Of a stretch of DNA of 64,000 nucleotides, positions 1-15,000 are shown in pieces. The notes under the pieces were generated by a model. The model saw only the letters and a list, made by a program, of their open reading frames with translations. It was not told where the DNA came from and did not search any database. The stretch lies in assembly GCF_002042975.1 (NCBI RefSeq), contig NW_018148848.1, positions 1,070,491 through 1,134,490 of the forward strand. The letters run 5' to 3'. Made by a program: the position numbers and the translations under genes. Source of the DNA: Orbicella faveolata. Lineage: Eukaryota > Cnidaria > Anthozoa > Scleractinia > Merulinidae. Every line of letters begins with the position of its first letter. Within the stretch, counting starts at the first letter, position 1.

Positions 1-3000
1 CACCAGTGTCAAGCTTGGTGGAATCTACATAAAGTCCCTTCTTCCCAATGGTCCAGCTGATATGGACGGCAGGATACAAATTGGTGACCGTATCCTGCAG
101 GTGAATGGTATCAGTCTTGTGGGCGTCACACACAAACAGGCAGTAGAGACTATAAAAATGGCTCCTTATAGGACAAGACTTATCCTGGATCGATCAGTTG
201 CTGTTAATGTTCCTAAGTCATCTGGGAAGAAAACTAGGTCCCATCCCCCTGACAAGCCATTTGTGGTAGAGCTTTCAAAGGGTGTAGGAGGCCTTGGCCT
301 TAGTTTGGTTGGTGGCAAGGGAGCTGGGGAGGAGCATGGAGGTGAGCTGGAAAAGTTCCAAAAATTCTGCTACTGTGTTTTGTTGTACTTGTTAGTTGGT
401 GGTAACTGGACCTTGAAAATAAGGAAAAAAAGATAGTTGGTGGTTGCTGGAGTTGAAAACACATCAAGTGAAACTTTTATTGCATATTTTAAGTGTTTTA
501 AACTTTAATTTTTATTTGGCTGAATAGAGAACTTGTCAAGAGAGTAACAAAAACAAAATGTCAGAAAAAAATTGGGCCATTCAAATGCTTTAGATTCTGA
601 TTTCAGTTTTTACATTTTTTCATTTTTATTATTTCTTTTTAGCCTTGGATTAGTCAGAGTTTAAATTCAATTTCCTGCATTACCTGCATTAATCCTGCTT
701 TAAACTTCAAGGTCATGATAGAGTGCTTTTTGTCACTGCTTTACAGACAAGTTCAGTTTTTCATTTTGCTGCAGAGGTACTCATTGTAGCATGTCTGTTG
801 CATGTTTAGGTTTCCTAAGAATCAAGAAGATGTTTCCAGGGCAACCAGCAGCAGCTTGCGGTAAACTTCAGATTGGTGATATTGTTCTAGAAGTTAATGG
901 AAAGGACATGCAAGGTGTAACTCACCAAGAAGCCATCAATCAAATTCGCATGGGTCCTCAAGAAGTAAGGCTTCTTGTCAAACGAGACCCATCCTCTATT
1001 CCTCCCTCCCTGTTACAAAGATCAGGCTCTAATGCCAGCGATGTGGACCCCGCACAAATTCTGGCAGACATCCAGAACAAGCTTAAAACTGATCACTCAC
1101 CATCATTGAGCAAGAGGTCTTCTGATTCATCAACTAGGGAAAAGCCTTTGCTTAGAGAAGAAGTTGTTAGGGTGCAAGAAGCATCTGCCACTGAAGCTCC
1201 TGTTAGTTTGAGGTCTAGTTTGATGACCAATGAACCAGTAAAATATCCTCATTTATCAGAGTCCAGTCACCCTAACCTCACCAACAGACTCTCTGAACCA
1301 GTCATGCAGGTTAAGAAAGAACACTACTCTCTGACTCCAACAAATTCTCTTCCTAATGTTGTATCAGTCAGACCCTCTGAAAGTCCAAAAATCAACCGAC
1401 AAGCCGCTATTCAACAAAGTGAAGATGAAGATGCTGATGTATCATCTGTTGGTGATGCTCCATTAGCTGAAGATGAATCTAGTGATGTTGAAGACTCAAG
1501 GAGGTCTTCCTCTGTTGACATCATTCCTCGTGATCGTTCTATTTATGATGAGGAAAGCGTGAAGGAGCTTATGGGAAAGTTGTCCTCCATTGAATCCACA
1601 GAGGAGGAACCAGTTGAACCAGAAGTCACAGAATCAACACAAATGTCTGTTGTAAGCAGTGAGCCACCTTTGCAGAGTGAAGCCTTTCCTTCTCCTTCCT
1701 CATCAGAGTCAGAGTCTGAGGAAAGCGATGTGGAGGAAGCACTGATGATTGACAAAAGGGAGGAAGTGTCTGCTTCCACATCAGGGGTTGAGGATGACAA
1801 AGAACCAGCCAGCATGACTCCTCAGGAAGAGGTAACCCAGCTGGTTTTTCCCTCGGCTGTGATCACCTGTGTAGCTAATTCTGGTCTTGATTCAGTTTCC
1901 CAGTGATAAAATTTGCAAGTTGAGTGAAAAAGCTGCAAGAATAAAGCTTTCATGTAGGTGGCAAATTTATAGAGATTTGCGATGCTTTGACTGAAATAAG
2001 AACCACAGAACAAACACCTCTAGCTCCTACAGTTTTTTGTGGCAAGTAAATTAAACCCTTACAAGTAACTATGTAAATGAGGGACTTTTTTGTTCTATTT
2101 AAGTTTGTCCTTGAATAACCAATTGAAGTGCAGGTAGAAAAGTACTAGTGTATGGCCAGTCAGTTGAAAGCTATCATTGATTTAACATAAGTGACATAAG
2201 TGTTTTTTGGCATAACACTTATGTGATATTAGTTGTATTTTTTTCTTTTTGTTTTGGATATTGTATGCCAAATTGAATTGTGGATTTTGTTTTTTAATAA
2301 TTCAACCCCAGATATTACACATAGAGTTGGTGAAAGGTTCAGGTGGTCTTGGCTTCACTCTGTCAGGAGGGGCAAACACTGTAGGTGGTTGCTTTGTTCG
2401 TGACATTGTTGGTGGTCCAGCTAAGGAGGATGGCCGTCTTCAACAGGGAGATCAGATACTCATGGTAAGGAAACTATTCAAATGTAGCATTGAGGCTTGC
2501 TTCTGCAGCCTACTTTCTTTTTTCGTTAATTGTTTAATTCTCATCCTATCTCAATTACTTTCTCTGGTGGACATGCCCAGGAAAGAAGGTGCTCTGTGAT
2601 TAAATATAGTTAAATTTCAATTTAAGATAGTTAACGGCTAGGAGCTAGTCTGGTCAGTAGTGTTTTTGTAGGCGGTTGTTAGTGTCTTGGCCGTCTGTTA
2701 GCATTTGTTTAGCGTTTTATGCATTCTGTAGCATTTGATATAGTTCAATGAAATTTTACATAGTTTATGACTAGGAGCTACTCTGGTCAGTAGCATTTTT
2801 TGTAGGCGTTTGATAGTGTCTTGGCCATCTGTTAGCGTTTGTTAAGTGTTTGGTGCGTTCTGTAGCATTTGCAGCAGCCAAATGGTCGTGGGAGCCCTGG
2901 GGTTGACATTGTCTGCAGTATTCTTCGTTACTACGTGTGTTGTTGTCCCATGTGCTTGCAGTGTGTTCGTTGCTCTGTTAGTGTGGCGTTGTGGATTGAA

Positions 3001-6000
3001 TTATAAGCTCGTGGCTTGGTTGTGGGTTGGGCAGGCCAGTCGGGTGTTCTAGCACCTTGGGGATGTGACTGCGGTTGAAGCCCCCAGGCTTTCTAGGCAC
3101 CTTCCCTCCACTAGCGACTTGGGTGTTAAACAGAAATATGGTGTGATAGTGGTGACTGGATTGGTTTAACTGCTATCACCATTACGCTGTACTACATGTA
3201 CTGCATGTCTATTTCTTAGACATACACGTACACAACATTGAATTGGTGAGCCAGGGGTATCACAAAATTAGCGCTAGAGGAAAATAAAATAGAATAAGAG
3301 GTTAAATATTAAGTGTCTCAACTACTTTTGTCGCCCGTTGTAGACTAGTTAGGATCCCATTAATGATGCAATTATTAAAAACGTTTGGTCAGACTACCAA
3401 TACACTATCCTCCGTAGGAAAAAAGATGGCGACTGGTACATTTACCCATAATTCTTAGCGCGTGAAAACCTTAACAATGTTCATAAAAATGTACAGAAAC
3501 ATGATAAAATCTTCAAACCTAGGCTACTCAATGTCCTTATAGCAAAGGGGAAAATGTTGTAAAAATTTGGCTTTTTTTGTGCCCTATTGGCTGTGTTAGG
3601 TTTGCAAGGTATTGTGGTAAAATGTACAGCCGCCATCTTTTTTCCTACAGTGGATTAGGTACAGTTGACTCTACATGTAGAACACTATTCTACATGTTAA
3701 AATTGCTTGTAGTAGCAAGTTGTTCTTAATAAACAAGCTGGTCATAAGGCAGGTTACACTGCATGTGACTGTTTCTTAACTTTTTCCTTACTAGGTGGAT
3801 GGTCACGACATTTCAGCAATGAAGCACATGGAGGCAGTTAATGTGCTAAGAGCCACCAAGCAACATGTCAAGCTTGTAGTGCTTAGAAGACCTACAGGGG
3901 TGAGCTGCCATATGCATATTGTTACTTTTTTCCCAATGAGGTCATTGCCTGTTGTTTGTTTGTGAGTGAGTTGTATGAATTTTGCAAATTTATTTGAACA
4001 CTGAAATAAAGTCTGATAATGCTTTCACAAACCGCACAATGTATTTGAAATTCATAACTTACATTAAATAAATTAAATGAAGTTTTTGTTTGTTGGTTTG
4101 TTTGTTTGTCACCATATTTACCATCTAAATAAATTTGCAGTTAGTCTCTCCTAAGATATAGCGACATGATTATTATTGACAATTCACTTGGTCTCAGAAA
4201 AACCAGATCAGACTTAAATCTCTACCTCTATATTATGCCAGCACCTCATTAATGCAGACACACAGCTCTGCCAGGCCCGATGGTGTCCATATGCAAAGAA
4301 GCTAAATGTGTAACTACAATAAGTAACACCTTTTTTTGCTTTGTTTGCTTTGAAGCTTGTTGGCTCAACTCAGTCAGGTGTTGTGGAGGTTTTAAACCTG
4401 ACAAGAACAACACAAGGGAGAATTGGCCTGCTGATAAGAGAAGGTGAAGATCAGAAGATCTTTGTGGAGGATGTTGTACCAGGAGAGCCTGCAGCCACTC
4501 AGGGAGATCTTCGACAAGGAGACAGGATATTGGAGGTGTGTATTAGAGTGCTGTCGTGATAACAGATAAGATTATACAATGTGCTAATAATTTTTGATAT
4601 TTAGCCTAGAGATCTAGGGATGAAAGTTTGAGAGTTTGCATGGGCCAAGATTTTGTTATGTTGAATATGTATGGTATCCCAGTGATCACTACTTTGAGAA
4701 TTGACCTGTCCATGTTCTTATTTTGTGTTTTGTAAGGATGTTCAATGCTTTAAGACAGAAAATTCACAAGTTTTGAAGTTACATTCAGAGTTTGATAATC
4801 CAAGGTTACCACATGCAGCTACACAAGATTGACACCTTGTTGTTGATTTTGATTTTGATTTTCAACTTCTACCTTATCCAGATCAATGGTACCAAAGTCG
4901 ACGGCCTTGGCTTTGTGGCAGCTAGACAGCATCTTGATGCTGCAAGACCAGTCGCTCGTCTGTTGGTGGAAAGAAGGCCACGACTGGCTGAATCCAAATA
5001 TGCCATGGCTCAACAGACAAATTCTGAAGTGCTGAGCCCCTCGCAGTCTCTTGATATCCCAGATAAGGACATGACAGGCTCCAGTGATGATGATGGCTAT
5101 GAAAATGATGATAAGAGTGAAAAGAGAGAGCCCGATGATGAAGATGAAGAATCTCAGGTAGGTTTTACCTCTGTCACTCCACTGCAAATAAAGCTTCTCT
5201 TGTTATTAACATGTTACTTTGTCTTCTTTATTTGTCTATATAGGGTGAACAGTTTAACATGAAGCTTGACAAAGGCCCACGTGGATTCGGCTTCAGTTTG
5301 GTAGCTGCACCAACCTTCAGTTCAGATGTGAGTGATAATACAGCTGATTTGGTTACCAGTCATGAATCTAATACAGTTATTGCATGTTTCAGTTTGATTG
5401 CTGTAAAACTGAACACAGACATTTGATGTGTGAGTTATTGTCCCGTTAAATTGTTTGGTTCTATTTTGTAGGCACAAGGAATTTTTATCAAGACAATAAG
5501 CCCTGGTAGTGTGGCAGAGAGTGATGGCAGGTTAAGGGTTGGAGACCAGATCTTGAAGGTAACCTGTTTTGGTTTTTTCAGAGGCTTTTTTTTAAACTAA
5601 AAATAATAAGTTGCATGTTCGACTGTCTATCAATTACTGACTGGTATTACAACGGTGACATGATATTTGAGGATATGGTTATAACAATATTACTGTTCAA
5701 ATTATATATACTTTATTGCTTCAAGTGCAACCTCATGCATATTATTTTCTTTTGTCCCATATCACTAGGTTAATGGAGAAAATGTTCAAGGACTTAGTCA
5801 TGCAAGGGTTATTGGCATGTTGAGAAAAATCACGGGGACAGTGGAACTAGAGATAAAAAGGTGTGTACCCATAACAGTGTTAACAGCTCCATATTGACCT
5901 GTAGAGACCAGACCAATGTACAGGGTTTGCATGTGCCTTGAAAGTCCTAGAATTTGAAAATATTCAAGGCCTTGAAAGACTGTGAAAACCACATTAGACC

Positions 6001-9000
6001 CTGATAAACCGTGAAATATGTTGTTTGATTGTTTTCACGTAAAACAAGAACAAATTAAAAAAGACTTGTAAAAAAAATTGAACAGATCTGGCAGGTATCT
6101 CTTAACCTGAGCATCTAGTGTCATATTATAGGTGTGGTACTTTTCTAGTGGATACCTGAATTTTAGCATGTGTAAAACAATCCAATTTTGTTAATGAAAA
6201 TTGAATTATTAGTTTAAAAAACTCACATATTTGAACTGCGGAGGATGAATCGTGTCTTCAGTTTAAAAAACTCTTATCAACTAATACATGGGAAACAAAG
6301 TTTGTGAAGTTTGATCCTTGTCAGCACGTTAAAGTCCGAACAAGAAATTAATTATTGTAAAGTTATTATTTCTTACTTGTGAAAATGTGTTGTATTTAGG
6401 GTATAGTGGTCTGGTATTCAACCTGATGAGTAAAAATGACAGTTTGATAAACAATCTGATCAAAACACCAGTGGTAGGATGAGGTGAACTGACATCCTAT
6501 CCACAAGGGATGGCAATACTCTTACTGTAATTGTCTTATGCCATGGAAACCAACAACTTAAGTACTAAGAGAAGCATAAGCCACTTGGTTGACAAGTGTG
6601 CAGCCTTTAGATAATGTTCAACTTATTTTTGCTAATATCATTACTCTATTATTTATTGATTACCAGACCGACTAAACTCTATATGGCTGATTCTGCCATC
6701 ACATCTCCACAATCACCTGCAGAACCATCAGGGGCCACAAGAGGCCCTCTTGAGAGAGCACCTCACTCTATAGACCTTGACATCACCCTAGAGGACAAGG
6801 ATAAGGTGTGTGTCCATGTCCCTTTATCTGTATCAGAATCAACAAGCTGAATTCTTGGTTTTTACCAGTCATGTGATCAAAACTAAAACTCGTAACCATT
6901 CAATAAATAAATTCAAGAATCTGGGATATGATAGATGATTGCTATATAGACAACCTCACCAAGAATCAGGTTTCTGCTGTTTTTCATTCACACGTTATTT
7001 GTGGAAGNACCGTGAAATATGTTGTTTGATTGTTTTCACGTAAAACAAGAACAAATTAAAAAAGACTTGTAAAAAAAAATTGAACAGATCTGGCAGGTAT
7101 CTCTTAACCTGAGCATCTAGTGTTATATTATAGGTGTGGTACTTTTCTAGTGGATACCTGAATTTTAGCATGTGTAAAACAATACAATTTTGTTAATGAA
7201 AATTGAATTATTAGTTTAAAAAACTCAGACACATATTTGAACTGCGGAGGATGAATCGTGTCTTCAGTTTAAAAAACTCTTATCAACTAATACACGGGAA
7301 ACAAAGTTTGTGAAGTTTGATCCTTGTCAGCACTTTAAAGTCCGAACAAGAAATTAATTATTGTAAAGTTATTATTTCTTACTTGTGAAAGTGTGTTGTA
7401 CTTAGGGTATAGTGGTCTGGTATTCAACCTGATGAGTGAAAATGACAGTTTGATAAACAATCTGATCAAAACACCAGGGGTAGGATGAGGTGAACTGACA
7501 TCCTATCCATAAGGGATGGCAATACTCTTACTGTAATTGTCTTATGCCATGGAAACCAACAACTTAAGCACTAAGAGAAGCATGGTTGACAAGTGTGCAG
7601 CCTTTAGATAATGTTCAACTTATTTTTTGCTAATATTATTACTCTATTATTTAATGATTATCAGACCGACTAAACTCTATATGGCTGATTCTGCCATCAC
7701 ATCTCCACAATCACCTGCAGAACCATCAGGGGCCACAAGAGGCCCTCTTGAGAGAGCACCTCACTCTATAGACCTTGACATCACCCTAGAGGACAAGGAT
7801 AAGGTGTGTGTCCATGTCCCTTTATCTGTATCAGAATCAACAAGCTGAATTCTTGGTTTTTACCAGTCATGTGATCAAAACTAAAACTCGTAACCATTCA
7901 ATAAATAAATTCAAGAATCTGGGATATGATAGATGATTGCTATATAGACAACCTCACCAAGAATCAGGTTTCTGCTGTTTTTCATTCACACGTTATTTGT
8001 GGAAGTGTGTCACCCAAATTTATAGAGCTTTGTATGGAGACACCATGTTTGTGCCCTTCGGAGGGTCACAAACATGGCAGCCGTAAAATAACAGAAACAT
8101 TTTTCACTGAGTTTTGCTACTGAAATGAAAAATGTTCACTCTAGAGTTCCGACACATTGAAATAAACACCTCTTCTAGTGCAAGCACCATTTAGATAGCG
8201 AAAACTAAAGCGATAACTCATCTTTTGACCTACGCGACAGCCTTTTTGGGCTGCCATTTTCATGTCACGCAGCGCAAAAGCTGGGAAATTCAAACATGCT
8301 CTGTTACAAACAGAAGAACCCCTAAAACATTGTCAAACGTCAAGTGCCTATAGAGTCTTTTGTGTGATGAAACTAAAACCTCAGAAGAAAAGGTGATTTT
8401 TAATTTTGGAATATGACTACGTTACATGAAAACCAAGAATTACACTCAATTGAGATCAGCCCGATTTAATGTTAGGGCAATATTGAACATAAACATGAAT
8501 GTCTGGGTATCTGAGTCAAACCTAAGTCTAACCTTCAAGCTAAGATTACAGTTTAATCATTGATTCAATCTTTTGTTTAAGTTATGATTTGTAAGATACT
8601 GCTTCAGAATGGTAACAGCAATAAAGCTATTTCATATAATAATCTTAACAGTTAATTTTTGCCCATTAGCCTTAATGCCTTTTATAAACTCTAACTAACA
8701 GTCTTGAAATTGTTTTTTAAAATAACATTAATTAACTCAAAACAAAAGCTAAACTTCAGTGATTGAACTTGTAAGTAATGCAAGAAAAAGCCTGAAGCAA
8801 TTAAAAGCCTACATTCTGAAGTAGAGGTCATGCTTTAATTCTTTACCAAATATGGTTTAAGTCTTGATAACTGAATAATTCTCTTTTTAGCAGCATATTA
8901 CATTACATCACCTCCTCTAAGATGACACCTGAAACCATCATTACATTGGCATTAAAATTGGCTGATTTGTCATTCAAAACAATTAACTTTACTCTAGAGC

Positions 9001-12000
9001 TGGAAGAATATCGTATTATGCTGACACAGTGTTAAATGATCTGATAAATTACTAAAGGCCGCTTTGTTATTTAGGGCTGTTCAGCCCATGCTCTGAACTG
9101 CACCTTTTCCTGTTATGCATATCTTTAAAAGCTCATTTTAAAGCTTACTCACAACTTCCCTTTCATCTTTCTACTGCATGCCAGAGTGGGGCTCTCCTAT
9201 ACTAACACCAAGATTTTACAGAGGACAGATTTAAAATGCTTACTCTTCTCTTTGCAGTAAGTTTCTTCACTTAAATGTTGGTTTATTTACCGTAAATTTC
9301 CCTCAGACATGTTCTGACCTTGGGGTCACAATTGACTAAATGTTAGGCTTGTGTCTAAATCATTCTATGGATTATAATTTCTCTTGAAATGTCTTGTAAT
9401 TGAGTTCCAATTTAAACAAGAAAATCATGAATTCTTTCGTTTTATTAATGTGAAGAGATTTGTTCTTTTTCTTTTAACAAAATCCTTATGAAAACAATAT
9501 TGTTAACAGTTATTTACAATAGACCATTAATTTTTTAAAATAGATCAGCTTGATTTTACTACGCAATGCTCAAAATATTAAGAATGAGAAGAATGAGAAG
9601 GGGAATTAAACCTTTCTTTCTTTAATTGTAAACTTGTTTTGCTTTAACAAACGAACTTAACGTTATAAAAACTAATTATTGCATTTCTGTAAATGCTTTA
9701 AACATTAACCTAATTTATACCTCAAATTGTTATTTAGAGTAAAAACAAGCAGTGTATTTCTGAAACAAGTTGATCTTTGTTTTGTCTTTAGACACTTAGT
9801 GGATCCAGTGACATACAGGATGAAGATGATGTCACAGAACTTTTGAATGCTATCTCAGCAGCAAATGGCAGATCATCGCCTCCTGCAAATCATGTCCAAC
9901 ACAAACCACCAAAATTACAAAAGAGAGACACTGACTCTGTGTTATCATCTTTACTTGCATCACTGGAACCTCCTCCTTCACCGCCTGAATCTCTGCACTC
10001 TGTAGATCCACAGGAATTTGACTCACAGTGGGAAAGTGGCTACAGTGACAATGATGCTACTCCTGATCTTGTGCCTAACAAATCCAGACATTTCTTTCAG
10101 AGTGGATCTAGTTCATCAGCAAATCAAAGCAGTTCATTTGACGATAGGAAAGACTTACAGGAAGCTGCTAATGCTGCACAGCCAGTTAATCAAGTGCAAA
10201 TCAATGAACTTAGTTCTATATCAGACAATGATAATGCCCAAGACAATAGTAACAATACAGATGATAGCAGTGACAATGACGATGATGACGTTGATATTGA
10301 TGATGAAGATGTATTTGACATGCTAAGAGACAACAGCCAGATTGTGATCGGCATGCTGAACAATACCAACACTGAATCAGAGGAAACAAACGTTGTAGGA
10401 GACAAGAATAGTACAAGAGGCAATGACAGTCTTGTACCCGGGAATTCTCTTGATGCGACAGGGCTCTCTGATGTTCCACCACCGATCCCTACCACACCAC
10501 TTCCCTCAGATGATGAAGAACCACCTGTCAAGCCACCACCTAGAGTGGAATCTCTACCAAAGCATTCAGCAAATATGGATTTGAATTCTAAACCAGTCAT
10601 GAACGGCACCATTAGTGGACATGGCAGGTATGGAAATGAGTCTGAATACTTAAAGGAGCTATGTCAAGGTTTGCGTATCTTGAAAAGGTCAGCACAAATT
10701 TTCAAGCTCATAGTTTGTTATCCATGTTAATCTTCTCCATCCTTGACCATCCTCATTCCTTTTTGGTTTATTATTATCTCTTCAGTGGTGTTTTTCTATC
10801 GTAGTAAACTTTTATTTTTAGGTTTCTTTCGACTTAAAGGTGATTTTGTACATGGCCAAAATAACTCAAAATATTGTGACTGAGCTCCTTGAAGAAATTA
10901 AATTAATCCTTTTATTATAATGTAATTCTTGCTTGTGGGTCAGTTTTCCAGAGTTCCAATCCTGACATGAACTATAACCTACTTGTCTTGGTACATTTCC
11001 AGTTTGTCAGCCCCTTTAACAGTCAAGTTCCTTACATGTAACAACTACCTTATTATATGTTGATAAGTTAGTGAGAGACATTAAGTACTGGTGTTACCAT
11101 TGTTAAACAAACTTTATATATTGTAGTGGCAGTGACGAGCCTCCGGAACCAACGGAACCATTGATTGATGTGGTTGAAGGTGGCATGTACACAGGGCAAA
11201 GTCTCGACAACCTCATCAGAAGTTTCAGGGAAAAACTAGACTCAAATGTCCCTGCTGAAGAGTTTAAGGTGGGTGCTAGTACAAGTACTCTAACACTGGC
11301 TGAGATTGTTTGAGTTTGTCGAGGAAGATATTACTGAAGATACATGTAGTAAGCTTATATTTTGTCTCTACAGTCGGGTGAACAAGCCTTGCATTTTTTT
11401 TCCCTTTCCCTCATACACTTGTTTGAATGTGAAACTGAGGCACTTAATAAATTTTAATTATTTCACACAGTTTCAGGGTCTTTATTTTTCCACAAAACTT
11501 AAAATAAGAGTGACAGTTTTACCATGCAGGTACTTCCTCCAACTCAGTAAAAATGATTGTCTTGCTGCACTGTACTGTGACCACTTTCTCTCATCAAATA
11601 CTCCTTCCACTGGATTGTTTCTGGATTTATTTTGTGGCTTATCCAACTGCCCATTAACAGGACCATAATATTTTGACCCTTTGATGGCTCTATGACGGAT
11701 GGTTCATTATTCAGTAAAGTGGTATGATTGTGTTTGTTCTGGTCTGAGATGTTGTCACAAAACAGATGGAAGGAGGTGAAGTGATGTTGCTAGGTTCTTT
11801 TTTTTTTTTAATTTAACAGCACTGGATTGAGGATGCAAAGAAAGTTAATGGTTTATAACTTAAGCTAGTGTTAGTTTACATTGACTAGCTTGGGTAGACT
11901 ACGAGTAGTCCCTCTTTCGCTTAGTCCGTTGTGCGTGACGCAAAAGAAAACCGCGAGAAAAAAATGGCCACGCAAAATCCTGGAGGCGAGAAGCACACGA

Positions 12001-15000
12001 AAGGAGGGACTATCGCCTAAGCCCAAGAGTTTGAATTATGCGTTGCTCTCACAACGCAAAAATATGATNNNNNNNNNNNNNNNNNNNNNNNNNNNNNNNN
12101 NNNNNNNNNNNNNNNNNNNNNNNNNNNNNNNNNNNNNNNNNNNNNNNNNNNNNNNNNNNNNNNNNNNNNNNNNNNNNNNNNNNNNNNNNNNNNNNNNNNN
12201 NNNNNNNNNNNNNNNNNNNNNNNNNNNNNNNNNNNNNNNNNNNNNNNNNNNNNNNNNNNNNNNNNNNNNNNNNNNNNNNNNNNNNNNNNNNNNNNNNNNN
12301 NNNNNNNNNNNNNNNNNNNNNNNNNNNNNNNNNNNNNNNNNNNNNNNNNNNNNNNNNNNNNNNNNNNNNNNNNNNNNNNNNNNNNNNNNNNNNNNNNNNN
12401 NNNNNNNNNNNNNNNNNNNNNNNNNNNNNNNNNNNNNNNNNNNNNNNNNNNNNNNNNNNNNNNNNNNNNNNNNNNNNNNNNNNNNNNNNNNNNNNNNNNN
12501 NNNNNNNNNNNNNNNNNNNNNNNNNNNNNNNNNNNNNNNNNNNNNNNNNNNNNNNNNNNNNNNNNNNNNNNNNNNNNNNNNNNNNNNNNNNNNNNNNNNN
12601 NNNNNNNNNNNNNNNNNNNNNNNNNNNNNNNNNNNNNNNNNNNNNNNNNNNNNNNNNNNNNNNNNNNNNNNNNNNNNNNNNNNNNNNNNNNNNNNNNNNN
12701 NNNNNNNNNNNNNNNNNNNNNNNNNNNNNNNNNNNNNNNNNNNNNNNNNNNNNNNNNNNNNNNNNNNNNNNNNNNNNNNNNNNNNNNNNNNNNNNNNNNN
12801 NNNNNNNNNNNNNNNNNNNNNNNNNNNNNNNNNNNNNNNNNNNNNNNNNNNNNNNNNNNNNNNNNNNNNNNNNNNNNNNNNNNNNNNNNNNNNNNNNNNN
12901 NNNNNNNNNNNNNNNNNNNNNNNNNNNNNNNNNNNNNNNNNNNNNNNNNNNNNNNNNNNNNNNNNNNNNNNNNNNNNNNNNNNNNNNNNNNNNNNNNNNN
13001 NNNNNNNNNNNNNNNNNNNNNNNNNNNNNNNNNNNNNNNNNNNNNNCCATGTTTGTGCCCTTCGGAGGGTCACAAACATGGCAGCCGTAAAATAACAGAA
13101 ACATTTTTCACTGAGTTTTGCTACTGAAATGAAAAATGTTCACTCTAGAGTTCCGACACATTGAAATAAACACCTCTTCTAGTGCAAGCACCATTTAGAT
13201 AGCGAAAACTAAAGCGATAACTCATCTTTTGACCTACGCGACAGCCTTTTTGGGCTGCCATTTTCATGTCACGCAGCGCAAAAGCTGGGAAATTCAAACA
13301 TGCTCTATTACAAACAGAAGAACTCTGTTGAGCTAAAACATTGTCAAACATCAAGTGCCTATAGAGTCTTTTGTGTGATGAAACTAAAACCTCAGAAGGA
13401 AAGGTGATTTTTAATTTTGGAATATGACTACGTTACATGAAAACCAAGAATTACACGCAATTGAGATCAGCCCGATTTAACGTTAGGGCAATATTGAACA
13501 TAAACATGAATGTCTGGGTATCTGAGTCAAGCCTAAGTCTAACCTTCAAGCTAAGATTACAGTTTAATCATTGATTCAATCTTTTGTTTAAGTTATGATT
13601 TGTAAGATACTGCTTCAGAATGGTAACAGCAATAAAGCTATTTCATATAATAATCTTAACAGTTAATTTTTGCCCATTAGCCTTAATGCCTTTTATAAAC
13701 TCTAACTAACAGTCTTGAAATTGTTTTTTAAAATAACATTAATTAACTCAAAACAAAAGCTAAACTTCAGTGATTGAACTTGTAAGTAATGCAAGAAAAA
13801 GCCTGAAGCAATTAAAAGCCTACATTCTGAAGTAGAGGTCATGCTTTAATTCTTTACCAAATATGGTTTAAGTCTTGATAACTGAATAATTCTCTTTTTA
13901 GCAGCATATTACATTACATCACCTCCTCTAAGATGACACCTGAAACCATCATTACATTGGCATTAAAATTGGCTGATTTGTCATTCAAAACAATTAACTT
14001 TACTCTAGAGCTGGAAGAATATCGTATTATGCTGACACAGTGTTAAATGATCTGATAAATTACTAAAGGCCGCTTTGTTATTTAGGGCTGTTCAGCCCAT
14101 GCTCTGAACTGCACCTTTTCCTGTTATGCATATCTTTAAAAGCTCATTTTAAAGCTTACTCACAACTTCCCTTTCATCTTTCTACTGCATGCCAGAGTGG
14201 GGCTCTCCTATACTAACACCAAGATTTTACAGAGGACAGATTTAAAATGCTTACTCTTCTCTTTGCAGTAAGTTTCTTCACTTAAATGTTGGTTTATTTA
14301 CCGTAAATTTCCCTCAGACATGTTCTGACCTTGGGGTCACAATTGACTAAATGTTAGGCTTGTGTCTAAATCATTCTATGGATTATAATTTCTCTTGAAA
14401 TGTCTTGTAATTGAGTTCCAATTTAAACAAGAAAATCATGAATTCTTTCGTTTTATTAATGTGAAGAGATTTGTTCTTTTTCTTTTAACAAAATCCTTAT
14501 GAAAACAATATTGTTAACAGTTATTTACAATAGACCATTAATTTTTTAAAATAGATCAGCTTGATTTTACTACGCAATGCTCAAAATATTAAGAATGAGA
14601 AGAATGAGAAGGGGAATTAAACCTTTCTTTCTTTAATTGTAAACTTGTTTTGCTTTAACAAACGAACTTAACGTTATAAAAACTAATTATTGCATTTCTG
14701 TAAATGCTTTAAACATTAACCTAATTTATACCTCAAATTGTTATTTAGAGTAAAAACAAGCAGTGTATTTCTGAAACAAGTTGATCTTTGTTTTGTCTTT
14801 AGACACTTAGTGGATCCAGTGACATACAGGATGAAGATGATGTCACAGAACTTTTGAATGCTATCTCAGCAGCAAATGGCAGATCATCGCCTCCTGCAAA
14901 TCATGTCCAACACAAACCACCAAAATTACAAAAGAGAGACACTGACTCTGTGTTATCATCTTTACTTGCATCACTGGAACCTCCTCCTTCACCGCCTGAA

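Larger units (their letters stand above)
8043..12068 (+). repeat. First copy of a 4-kb direct duplication; ends at the N gap
   Basis: 8043-12068 recurs at 13047-17079 in direct orientation. Differences are a handful of substitutions and one 7-base indel, mostly in the first 500 bases; the two long exons translate identically. The copy starts at a hairpin (CCATGTTTGTG ... CACAAACATGG, 8043-8077) and stops inside a transposon. The intervening block is 978 N's. This looks like an assembly overlap of two alleles, with the gap size set by scaffolding. Confidence 0.85.

Noticed and set aside
10190-10612. Minus-strand Ser/Leu-rich frames opposite the PTPN13 acidic linker (and their copies at 15201-15623)
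   Set aside because: They are the complement of GAT/GAC/TCA-rich coding sequence; the plus-strand exon is supported by splice sites and phase.
11881-13104. Long open frames on both strands across the N block
   Set aside because: They consist mainly of unknown residues from the 978-N gap; the real flanking sequence is intron and transposon.
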